Assembly: GCA_002189035.1 (NCBI GenBank)
Contig: NEEC01000016.1
Coordinates: forward strand, 372,001 to 436,000
Direction: 5' to 3'
Origin: Utricularia gibba
Taxonomy: Eukaryota > Streptophyta > Magnoliopsida > Lamiales > Lentibulariaceae
DNA length: 64,000 nucleotides
Shown piece by piece: positions 11,678 through 21,855 of the stretch. Position numbers and translations under genes: made by a program. Below the pieces are notes generated by a model. It was given only the letters and a program-made list of their open reading frames with translations, was not told where the DNA came from and did not search any database. Each line of letters starts with the position of its first letter. The stretch's first letter is position 1.

Positions 11678-13349
11678 CTACCGGAAAGCAGAGTTTGATG
11701 GTCCTGGTGCAGGATCATCTCCGGGTAGCCATGGCTCTTGTGCGGCGTTTCCGTTTCTGTCATGGTGACTGAGGAACACAACAATAACACTGATATCATC
11801 ATGAACAAGTCTCCTGTAACCAGCATCAAGGCTCTTTATTTCATCGTACGAAGCGTTCCTAGCTTCTGCTGCCTTCTCCATGGCCACTTTCACCAGCCTT
11901 CTCGCTATCGCCTGTACATAAATCAATCTTGAATCATGCCCTTTTCAAGAAAACACATACTGAATGACAATTGCACAGAATCAAAGAAGCAGTGATGTTC
12001 AGTGCCTGTTTATTTTTGTTTTAAGACCGAACAAGTAGGATGCTTATGAGAGATGAATGTAATGCAGTGTACATACAAACCTTTCTCGGGTTATTATGAA
12101 CTAGCTCCACAGCCTCTTGGTTGCTCAAGTGTTCCCAAAGCCCATCTGATGCAAAAATGAGGAACTCATCATTTGCTTGCAGTTTCCTGGACGTGATGGC
12201 TGGATCTGAGCTTAATACAGGCTCACGGGGAGGTTCTGGGAGATGAAATCTTGGAAAAGATGAATCCAGAGCAAACATGGGATTCTTCAGATATGCATCG
12301 CCTATGGATCTTGATACCTGGACGACAACATTAGACTGGTTTAGTATGTAACAGAAGAAAAAACTGAGAAGATGATGTTTATGGAACCTGTATCTGGCCC
12401 TTGACACGCCACACGCCTCGGTTCAGCACTACAATGTGGGGATCATTGGGGTGCATTGCCTTGAGCTCCTCCCTAACATCCTCCATACAGGCATTATGAT
12501 CTTCAGTCAGCTGCTCGGCAACAATGTCATCCCCATTGCCCATGTAACCTAATACAGCTCTTGAGTCTCCCAGATTTGCAATGTGCAGCGCATCACCCAG
12601 TATAACTCCAACTAGACAGCATGACCCAACGGCTGCAATAGCTGGCCTGGTGGAGTAGCCATTCTTGACAAGTTCAAGGAAACCATTCTCCGTTTCTGCA
12701 AATGCTTTTCTTAGAGCATCTTCAGACAGCTCTCCAGTATCTTGTGTTAGTTCTAGAAAAGATAAAAACCATCATTCTATAAATTCCTCTAACTTGACAA
12801 ACTATCTTGTATATGATCCTATAATACAGCCCAAACAAAATTGAAACATGATCAAAGATTGTGAACATCATGTGTTCCAGAATCCCCTCCATTCATGCTT
12901 CCTTTGGATCAGCAAAGCAGGTATCTCATAGATAAACAAATACATCACAAGAAGCTACCAGATACAGTGGATAGTCATTAGCTTTAGAGGCACAAGTGAC
13001 CGCAGCCTAGTTCTATGAAGTGGTTAAATGGGCATAGATATGAAGTCTCACCGGGAAGATGTTTAAAGAGGTGATCTTTTATGTAAATGGAGGCATCAGG
13101 ACCACCATGGCCATCATAAACTCCGACAAAGGTGGCATTTTCACCGATTTCGATGTGGCTCTGATCCTCCATGACAGCATTTGCCTGAACTGCAGCCCAT
13201 GATAACTCACCAAGGGAATGCTTCTCCAGGTCCCCTGAAAGAAGAAGGGGATCATCATCATCTAAGCCTTTGTTGGCCTCTGCATCATCCCTTTTCAATT
13301 GCGCATTTCGAATGAAGAAAGATAATGTTCTTCCCAGCCAAGAAGACAT
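11678..13349 (-). CDS. Protein phosphatase 2C (clade-D-like)
   Basis: Metal-dependent Ser/Thr phosphatase. Four exons (13349-13052, 12752-12388, 12317-12081, 11911-11678) give 377 residues, the normal single-domain length. Metal-binding and core motifs are present in order: VYDGHGG, VGSCCLVGVI, NLGDSRAVL, SRSIGDAYLKNP, FASDGLWEHLSNQEAV and DDISVIVVFL. MEDQSHIE and the family pattern fit plant clade D, several of whose members dephosphorylate the plasma-membrane proton pump and are inhibited by SAUR proteins; that role is inferred from family only. The start MSSWLGRTLS is in frame and typical. The frame is intact throughout. Confidence 0.9.
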
Positions 13350-14791
13350 CCCTCATCTCCTTCTTGTCAATGGAGCAAAAAAATCTGTAGCTGCTTAGGA
13401 AACGAATTTTGTTAGTCAAAATCATACAGAAAACAGAGTAAAAAAAAAAAACTCATACAGCAACAACCAAGAAATCATATATTCAAATGAAAGTTGAACA
13501 GAATCCTGCCAAAAATTCAACGTAGCTAAACCTGAGTGACCACAAATTTACAGAAAAAGACGATTTCCAGACGTGGAGGGTATTAACAAATTCAAACACT
13601 GCGGCTTTCAATATACAACTCGATAACTACAGAGTTGACAAACATTGCCAGGGACAAAGAAAAAATGACCGCAGATAAGAATACTTGAAGAAACAACAAT
13701 TGTCAACAACAAATATTCGATGAATAGTACCACTCAGCGAAAACAACAGAAGTCACACGGGACAAAAAAGGTCAGAATCGGAGAGGGAAAATAAGCCAGA
13801 ATCGAATCTCAATAATCTGGGCTACGAATTTCAAGAGAACAGCTGCACTCCATCAACCCCGGATCAAGATTACAATACCCAAGAGAAGCTTAAAACCATA
13901 GAGATTCAATAAAGGCCTCAACTTTCAAATCAAACCCTTCACAACATTTCTTCATACCTATACGCTCAAATCACGAAAACCCAAACCCCCAAGGCTATAA
14001 ATCTCCAGACACGAAAGATGGTAATAGCAAGCAACGGTCCAACAGAAACAAGCCTACAGAAGAAACAACAAAAACCCAGAATAACGCAAAGGGCGGATCA
14101 TGCAGTGATCCAGGGAGAAACGGAGAGATGGGCCACAACCTCCCTAGACATGCATTACAGGTACAAAGGTAGCAACAGAATCTAAGACGATCGGCATACA
14201 GAACGTCAGAAACCGAGCCCAGCGCTCGAAAGAATTCCGACTGTTTGGGAAATACATTAAAATATAGAACTGGAGATCAAAACCATTTTTTATTCGTCTG
14301 CTATGAGGCGATGGGGGACAAGAAAACCCTACAAGCAGCCAAACTGGGATACAGCAGGAAGCCGCAGCAGCACCGCGACAGCCGACAACAGACAGGAAGC
14401 CCGATGAGTGGGTCTAGGTCGTAGGATTCTTCAACATTTTATTATTAATTTATGACCGAATTCCCCATAAATGCGAAAAATAAAATTAGGGACAAATTCA
14501 AATTGAAGTATTAAATCATTTTCTATTTTTGGAAATATTTTTTTATAGAATTTATATTCATTTAATTCTTCCATTTAAAAAAAATAAACTGTAATTAATT
14601 AGATCTTAATTATGAAATTAAGATATATAATAGGGATAATATCGCAAATTCAAATATCCATCCAACCGGCTTGAGTATTGGCCCATTTGACGTTACCAGG
14701 CCCAATGGGCCGATGTTCAGCATGTGGCCGTTGCGGACTGCGGTTGACGTCTCTGCTCCGAGACTTGCCGGAAGGGGGGAGCAAGAAGGGG
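13350..14791. other. Spacer between PP2C and F-box genes; site-II boxes
   Basis: Head-to-head spacer of about 1.4 kb. 13350-14410 is likely leader and 5'-UTR intron of the PP2C transcript, but I cannot place the splice sites. 14411-14650 is AT-rich. GGCCCA, GGCCCA and TGGGCC boxes at about 14679-14711 (site-II type) sit just upstream of the F-box/LRR gene. Confidence 0.5.
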
Positions 14792-17182
14792 ATGGAGGTT
14801 AACGAAGCTGAAGTTTCGCATGGCGATACACTAACGAGGGTAATGAACATAGTTAGCACCAGGCTTCCTCAGAGAGAGGTCGTTTCCCTATTGCTCGTCA
14901 GCGCCTCCATTCTGCGGGATCTCTCTTCTCACCCTTCTCTATGGATGGTAGTTAACTTTATTTGCCATTTCCGCGATTCCTCACTTTCGTGGTTGTGGGT
15001 ATTTACTCCTTTTTCCCCTTTATCTGCACTCTCTATTAGGTGCTTGATCTTCGCGAGAGGAATTGTGCTGGGGATCGCCTTCTTGCAGCCCTTTCACTGG
15101 TCTGTAAGCCTCGTCAATATATTTTTCTATGATGCATTGTAGTTTTCCCCAATATTGGTTTTTGCAGCCCAGGTACAGCAATGTCAAGCACATTAACCTT
15201 GAATTTGCTCGTGATATCGAAGATAAGCATCTTGAAATCGTTAAAGACAAGGTGGTGTTTATGTTTGAGAATAAATTTTAAGTGTGCTATGGATTTGATT
15301 ACGGGAGATTTATGGTAGAGTCTGTATATACTATCGTGGGTTTCGATTAAGCAATCCATCATTTGAAATGGCCACCTTAGTTCCAAGATTTATAACTAAC
15401 TCGTTTCTGCAGTTTGGGCTTTCGATTAAGAATCTTGAAATTCTTAATTTGAATGGCTGCCAAAAGATATCTGACGTTGGAGTTCGATATCTGACACACA
15501 ACACTCCAAAGTTAAAATCTTTCTCCTTATACTGGAACGTAAGGTACCCTTATGCTTCTTGTGCATTTTAATATATTCTTCACCATTGTTACTCAAGGAT
15601 TCAATATTTGAGATCGACAACAACTCTTTCCCGTTTGATTTGTCATTTGCTACACAGGTTGTCAGATTCTGGAGTCAAGGATTTAATCTCAAATTGCAAG
15701 TTCATTAATGATTTAAATCTTAGTGGTTGTAAGGTGTGCTGAGAGACCTCTATCCATTGCTGTAGTAGTTTCTAGATATATTTTTCCTTAGCTATGTTGT
15801 TAGTTGAGCTAACCTTATGGCTTTGTCAACATGCAGAATATTACTGATGAAAGTTGTAGACTTATTTCAGAAAACTATCAACACTTGCAACACCTGAACT
15901 TAACAAGGTATGGAAGTTCATTTTTATCCTCTGTCCTTTCACCTTAACTTGGCAACGGGAATCCTGGAATAATGTGTTTGTAGACCTAAAAATAAACTTT
16001 CAGATTGGTTCTTCCTTAAAACTTCCTTATTTTAGTATTTATATTGGTTTCTGATATATCCCTGTGAGTAAATTATTGTTGAGGAGGTGATGAATTTCTT
16101 TTAAATAATATCTTACAAATCCGAACTATTTAATTGATTGGGATAGATGCATCAAGTTGACTGATAAAGGTTTGCAAGCGATATTGATGAAGTGCTTGTC
16201 ACTTAAAAGCTTGAATCTTTACGCCCTGTCCAGGTATGTGATCGTGGAATAAATCATCAATATAATAACCGTGGATCATGGTTTATTCTTATAAAGTCAC
16301 ATTGTGTATGTGTAGTTTCACAGATGTAACTTACAGAAAGATATCACTATTGGTTAATCTTCAGTCGCTGGATCTCTGTGGTGCTCAGGTATGACCCCTT
16401 CTTTTTTTTATAAAAGTTACTTGTTTCATATTCTTTATGTATTCCTTTTCCATGGTTGTCAGAATCTTTCTGATGAGGGGCTGACTTCCATAGCCAAGTG
16501 CAAAAACTTGGTCTCAATTAATTTGACATGGTATGTCATTAGTAAATACAGTATCCTTCTTATTCATCCAAGAAAGGAAGGAAACAAATAGCATCTGCTT
16601 AACAACGAGAGCTACTGTGTGTCCCAGGTGCGTGAAATTGACAGACAAGGGAGTCATTGCTATCGCTGAAAGCTGTCAATCTATCGAGTTTCTGAGGTAA
16701 TCCATTGCATGGCATACCCCATAATTTTTTCCAAATATTTTCTTAGTATCATGCTGTGTTTTTGGGCATGAAGCACAAAGTATGGCACTGATTTAACACA
16801 GTGTTTTGATGTGATATGCCCAAGGTCACGCCAAAGCAATATGCCAGTCAGATTTTTGTTCTTGTCCTTCCTCAAAAAATTGAGCACCGGCTGCCATCTT
16901 TGTTTTGTGTTGCAGCTTGTTTGGTATAATTGGAGTTACCGACAAATGCTTGGAGGCGCTCTCCAGATCTTGCTCTAATACAATCACAACTCTTGATGTG
17001 AATGGCTGCACGGGCATAAAGGTCAGCACCTAGTTCTTCTTGTTAAGGTTAAGCAATGCACTCTCGGCTCCTACTTCTGAAATAGCTGATTTTATGTCTA
17101 CCCCACTAATCCACAGAGACGAAGCCATGCCCAATTGCTTGAGCTATTCCCCAAGTTGAAGTGTTTCAAGGTCCACAGCTAA
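14792..17182 (+). CDS. F-box/LRR (RNI-like) protein, At3g58530 type
   Basis: Predicted substrate-recognition subunit of an SCF ubiquitin ligase. Twelve exons (14792-14947, 15040-15099, 15168-15251, 15413-15543, 15658-15733, 15837-15907, 16147-16233, 16316-16388, 16463-16530, 16628-16696, 16916-17021, 17117-17182) give 348 residues in frame. An F-box-like N-terminus (VSTRLPQREVVSLLLVS, SLWM) is followed by cysteine-type LRRs: LNLNGCQKISDVGV, LNLSGCKNITDES, LNLTRCIKLTDKGL, LDLCGAQNLSDEGL, INLTWCVKLTDKGV, LSLFGIIGVTDKCL and DVNGCTGIK. It ends CFKVHS like the Arabidopsis protein. An in-frame upstream ATG at 14678 exists; 14792 fits the family better. Its 3' half is duplicated downstream as a pseudogene. 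Confidence 0.9.
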
Positions 17183-18175
17183 TGGCTGCAGTTAAGTTTA
17201 GGAAAGAGCACATCCTTATACAAATGCATTCCATTCCATACGACAAATGTAGTACATGCGCCGAGTCCCTACTTCATTAATATACTTGACTGCTTGTTCA
17301 CCCCCGGTTGCTGTAGTTGCCAAGTTAGTGGCTCGACACGCCCATTTTCTCGTCTGTATCACGAGGCACGTCGGCCAGCGGAGTGATTGTTATGCATGTG
17401 CTCACAGCCGCATTATTTGAACTCTACCAAACCGTGGGACATGGAGATTAATGCGAGATTGAAAATAGTGATCCCATTCCTGGAGAAGTCAGCTGCTGAA
17501 TCATACCAGAACACTTGTATCTGTAGACAGAAAGAACCCTTCTCAGGGGTTACGTTACACCCATGGAAAGAGGATCAGTTGCACCCAAAAACTCCAACCG
17601 CCGGATCCAAAATAGTTTCAGAGGCAAAGACAGCGACCCAAGTGGCCGCCCAACGAAGATGGGTGTGAACCGGCCATCCGATCCCCCTGGAGAGTTCAGT
17701 GATGTGTTACCATCAAATGGTGTTTGCTGCACATGGGGTAAGTAGATACGTTCATGGGGTTTGCTGCACATGGGGGAGCTTGAAAACTGTTAACTTTTCT
17801 TGTCTTGTCTTCCACACCAGTAGCCCAAGGTGTCGGCAGATGGGCAAGTCTGTCCCCCCTCCAATGGTGGAACCACCTGACGCTGCTGCCGCCCAACTCC
17901 GCTCACACCTTTTTTGGTTTAGGAGAGCGTCGGTGATGGACTTGTGCAGCAGCTCCAGACCCGAACCAGAAGCTTTTGCGTCTTGGGAGGGAGTATGCAC
18001 TATGCAGTTGCGGGATGGGATGGGAGGTGTCAGCACGCCAACTTTTGTTACTGTGGAATGAGGTAAGCTCCCCAAAAGAGCTTCTAGAGTGAGTAGAAAA
18101 AATGCGTGTTATTCTGCATTATAGATAGGGGCCAACTTGTGTGTTCTTCTAGATCTGATCTCTCTGCAGTTCACC
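17183..18175. other. Spacer F-box gene to dirigent gene, with TATA-like box
   Basis: No gene recognised. The stretch 17380-18175 is shared with unit B as the upstream region of both dirigent copies. A TATAGATA-type box at about 18119-18127 precedes the first dirigent ATG. A short direct repeat (GTTTGCTGCACATGGGG) occurs at about 17721 and 17759. Confidence 0.5.
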
Positions 18176-18732
18176 ATGGCGAGAGGCTGGAGACTCTCTG
18201 CACTCTTTCTTGCCTTTATCGTCTTCCTCAATGCAGTCAGCTCCGTGGAATTCTCCAGGCCAATCTCCAGAAGAGAGATCGGGCTCCCGAGAAAGCAAAA
18301 ACTCAGCCACCTCCGCTTCTTCTTCCACGACATAGTCTCCGGGCCGAGACCAACATCCTACGAAATCGCGCAAGCTCCGGTGACCAACTCGTCGCGGACA
18401 GCATTCGGGTTGGTGGCGATCATCGACGACCCACTGACACTCGAACCCCGCCTCGGCTCCAGGGTCGTGGGGAGAGCTCAGGGAGTGTACGCCTCGACGG
18501 ATATGAATCAGATGGGGCTCAATTTCGTGTTCACGGAGGGGAAGTTCAATGGGAGCACGCTGAGTGTACTGGGTCGGAACGCGGTGTTCAATGCCGTGAG
18601 GGACTTCCGGTGCTCGGCGGCAGCGGGCTTTTCCGATTCGCGCGTGGGTATGCAGAGGCCAGGACTCATCTGTTCAACTTGACCACGAAGAATGCTGTTG
18701 TTGAGTACAATGTGTATGTCTTCCATTATTGA
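18176..18732 (+). CDS. Dirigent protein copy 1 (frameshifted)
   Basis: Secreted dirigent protein; family members steer stereoselective phenoxy-radical coupling for lignans or related phenolics in the cell wall. Single exon. Signal peptide [20 protein letters not shown], then [31 protein letters not shown] and [15 protein letters not shown]. The frame breaks near 18603: GCCGTGAGGGACTTCC here against GAGGGAACTTCC in copy 2, one A fewer. In the open frame the tail becomes unrelated and stops at 18682. The other frame continues as the family C-terminus, [16 protein letters not shown] ... [10 protein letters not shown], ending at 18732. Lost residues would include the last beta strands of the barrel. 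It is either a pseudogene or a sequence error. Confidence 0.85.
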
Positions 18733-19039
18733 GTGATTCCCACGTAGAGAGCTACGTCGTCTTCAACAGTGTGCTCTGTATCAGTTCACAATCACTTTCT
18801 CCGTTGCAATCCGACGTTCTCCACTATAATCCCCCTACACTTGTTCCTTATCAGGTGTATTAAAAAAATATATAAATCACATTAAAAAACATTGTTTGTT
18901 ATCGTATATAAAAATATATAAAAATTATATTAAAAAAGATTAGATCAAATTAAATAATATTAATTTATAATCTTTTATATAATAACCGTGATCATGGTTT
19001 ATTATGATAAATTCACATTGTTAATGTGTAGTAACTATA

Positions 19040-20308
19040 TCACTATTGGTTAATCTTCAGTCAGTGGATCTCTGTGGTGCTCAGGTATGACCCTTTCTTT
19101 TTTTGTAAAAATTACTTGTTTCATATTTTTTATGTATGCATTTTCCATGGTTGTCAGAGCCAAGTGAAGAAAATTGGGGGTGATTTTGAAAAATAAATAT
19201 TTTTGAATTGAGGGTGTGATAAATCTATTCACATTATGTATATTTTTTGTAGGTAGTATGTGTGAGAGAAATAGAGAGTTGTTAAATTTCAAAACTCTCA
19301 ATTAATTTGACATGCCATGTCATTAGTAAATACATTATACTTCTTATTCATCCAAGAAAAGAAGGAAACAAATAGCATTTGCTTAACAACGAAAGCTACT
19401 GTGTGTCCAAGGTGCGAGAAATTAACAGACAATGGAGTCATTGCTATTGCATGGCATACTCATAATTTTTTCCAAATATTTTCTAAGTATCATGCTGTGT
19501 TTCTGGGCACGAAGCACAAAGTATGGCACTGCTTTAACACAGTGTTTTGATGTGATTTGCCCAAGGACATGCCAATGCAATGTGCCATTCAGATTTTTCT
19601 TACTAGTCTTCCTCAAAAAATTGAGCACTGGCTGCCATTTTTGTTTGGTTTTGCAGCTTGTTTGGGATAATTGGGGTTACCGGCAAGTGCTTGGAGGCGC
19701 TCTCCAGATCTTGCTCTAATACAATCACAACTCTTGATGTGAAGGCCAGCATGCATGCTGTCACGGAAGCCCACATCGAAGACTAAGGGGCATCCATGTC
19801 AACTCCGGCACAAGGGTTAGGTGAGGAAAGAAATGCTGATCAAATGCTGAAAGGTACTGTACATTCAAAACGTGGGGACGTTGTACACTAGAAAACTAAG
19901 GCAACCGCATATAAGACCTCACATATAAAATATTTCCCTTTGTATTCTTACATTTCAGTTTTCAATTTTCTAGCTTTTGTGTTTTCTTTTGGAGAAAGTA
20001 TAGGTCCAAGGAAATGAAGCCATCGCCTTATCAACTCCAATAGGAGTTTGGTGACTGTTTTTGAAGTTTACCAACTATTTCTACTTCTATTCAACTCTCA
20101 AATTCTACGCCTAACACATGCTTTCTGCTATGTTCCCTTGTTAACATCCCCAGCACCTAGTTCTTCTTGTTAAGGTTAAGCAATGCACTCTCGGCTCTAG
20201 TTCTGAAATAGCTGGTTTTATGTCTACCCCACTCATCCACAGAGACGAATTCATGCCCAATTGCTTGAGCTATTCCCCAAGTTGAAGTGTTTCAAGGTCC
20301 ACAGCTAA
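19040..20308 (+). pseudogene. Decayed 3' half of the F-box/LRR gene (copy B)
   Basis: Remnants of exons 8-12 of the upstream F-box gene are collinear here. Exon 8 lacks its first half (19044-19084). Exon 9 is cut after its acceptor at about 19159 and interrupted by about 130 bases of foreign AT-rich sequence. Exon 10 (about 19411-19450) lost its 3' half and donor. Exon 11 (19657-19743) is cut before its end by the insert. Exon 12 (about 20243-20308), coding the family tail to its TAA, is retained. No open frame joins them and no exons 1-7 are present, so this is a clear pseudogene. Confidence 0.85.
19743..20150. other. 0.4-kb insertion inside the F-box pseudogene
   Basis: Sequence absent from unit A, replacing the end of exon 11 and its donor. 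Unit A has CTTGATGTGAATGGCTGC then GTCAGCACC; unit B has CTTGATGTGAAGG, about 400 novel bases, then CCCAGCACC. I see no convincing terminal repeats or coding potential. It could be a transposon fragment or solo-LTR piece. Confidence 0.5.
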
Positions 20309-21162
20309 TGGCTGCAGTTAAGTTTAGGAAAGAGCACATCCTTATACAAATGCATTCCATTCCATACGACAAATGTAGTACATGCGCCGAGTCCCTACTT
20401 CATTAATATACTTGACTGCTTGTTCAACCCCCGGTTGCTGTAGTTGCCAAGTTAGTGGCTCGACACGCCCATTTTCTCGTCTGTATCACGAGACACGTTG
20501 GCCAGCGCAGTGATTGTAATGCATATGCTAACAGCCCCATTATTTGGACTCTACCAAACCGTGGGACATGGGGATTAATACGAGAAAATAATTATCACAT
20601 TCCTGGAGAAGGCAGCTGCTGAATGATACCAGAACACTTGCATCAGTAGCCAGAAAGAAGCCTTCTCAAGAAATCAGACCTCCTGCAGCAGATCAGGAAC
20701 GCTACTTTATTTGGCTTCTCTGGGGCTACGTTTCATCCATGGGAAGAGGATCCGTTGCACCCCAAAACTCCAAACCACCAGATCCAAAAGAGGTTCAGAG
20801 ACAAAGACAGCGACCCAAGTGGCACCAAACGAAGATGGATGTGGACCAGCCATCCCATCGGAGAGTTGGTTGATGTGTTCCTGCAATGGTGGTACAGTCT
20901 GACGCTGCTCCGCGCCCAACTCCACTCAAACCTCTTTTGGTTTTGGAGGGCGTCGGTGATGGACTTGTGCAGCAGCTCCATACTCGAACCAGAAGCTTTT
21001 GCGTCTTGGGAGGGAGTATGCAGTTGCGGGATGGGATGGGATCAACTTTGGTAAACTCCCCAAAAGCTTCTTGGGTAAGTAGAAAGAAATGTATGTTATG
21101 TTCTGCAGTATAAATAGGGGCCAAATTGTGTTCTTCTAGATCTGATCTCTCTGCAGTTAACC
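20309..21162 (+). promoter_or_regulatory. Upstream region of dirigent copy 2 with TATA box
   Basis: Copy of the spacer upstream of dirigent copy 1. TATAAATA at 21109-21116 lies about 50 bp before the ATG and is a better TATA box than that of copy 1 (TATAGATA). Nothing else gene-like. Confidence 0.55.
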
Positions 21163-21731
21163 ATGGCAAGTGGTTGGAGACTCTCTGCACTCTTTCTTAC
21201 TTTTATCGTCTTCCTCAATGCAGTCAGCTCCGAGGAATTCTCCAGGCCAATGTCCAGAAGTGAGATCGGGCTCCCGAGAAAGCAAAAACTCAGCCACCTC
21301 CGCTTCTTCTTCCACGACATAGTCTCCGGGCCGAGACCAACATCCTACGAAATCGCGCAAGCTCCGGTGACCAACTCGTCGCGGACAGGGTTCGGGTTGG
21401 TGTCAATCATCGACGACCCACTGACACTCGAACCCCGACTCGGCTCCAAGGTCGTGGGAGGGCTCAGGGGTTGTACGCCTCGGCGGATATGAATCAGGTG
21501 GGGCTTCTGATGGGGCTCAATTTCGTGTTCACGGAGGGCAAGTTTAATGGGAGCACGCTGAGTGTTCTGGGTCGGAACGCGGTGTTCAATGCCGTGAGGG
21601 AACTTCCGGTGCTCGGCGGCAGCGGGCTTTTCCGATTCGCGCGTGGGTATGCAGAGGCCAGGACTCATCTGCTCAACTTGACCACAGGGGATGCTGTTGT
21701 TGAGTACAACGTGTATGTCTTCCATTATTGA
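21163..21731 (+). CDS. Dirigent protein copy 2 (frameshifted)
   Basis: Tandem paralogue of the gene at 18176, single exon. The same signal peptide type ([20 protein letters not shown]) and [12 protein letters not shown] core continue to LGSKVVGG, where one base is missing relative to copy 1 (GTGGGAGGGCTCAGGGG against GTGGGGAGAGCTCAGGG, near 21455-21470). The open frame then stops at about 21492. The downstream frame resumes with YASADMNQ and runs cleanly to [10 protein letters not shown] at 21731. It also carries four extra residues (VGLL) before MGLNFVF. Allowing for the indel the protein is 189 residues, normal for dirigents. Each copy is intact exactly where the other is broken. Confidence 0.85.
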
Positions 21732-21855
21732 CTGATTCCCACGTACGGAGCTATGTCGTCTTCCACAGTGTGCTCTGTATCAGTTCACCGATCAATCTCT
21801 CCATTGCAATCCAACATTCTGCACTATAATTCCCATACACTTGTTCCTTTTCACT

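Larger units (their letters stand above)
16258..18855 (+). repeat. Tandem segmental duplication, unit A
   Basis: Runs from intron 7 of the F-box gene through its stop, the spacer and the first dirigent gene. It matches unit B (18976-21855) in direct orientation. Identity is high in exons, introns and both dirigent flanks. Unit A has about 100 extra bases near 17715-17830 that B lacks. Confidence 0.85.
18976..21855 (+). repeat. Tandem segmental duplication, unit B
   Basis: Direct copy of unit A. It begins in F-box intron 7 (AATAACCGTG...CATGGTTTATT) and ends after the dirigent 3' UTR (CCATACACTTGTTCCTT). It differs from A by deletions inside F-box exons 8-11, an insertion in exon 9, and an unrelated 0.4-kb insert at about 19743-20150. 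Confidence 0.85.

Noticed and set aside
17752-18075. Minus-strand ORF upstream of the dirigent gene
   Set aside because: The duplicated spacer in unit B does not preserve the same frame beyond a short LLHKSITDAL segment, and no family was recognised.
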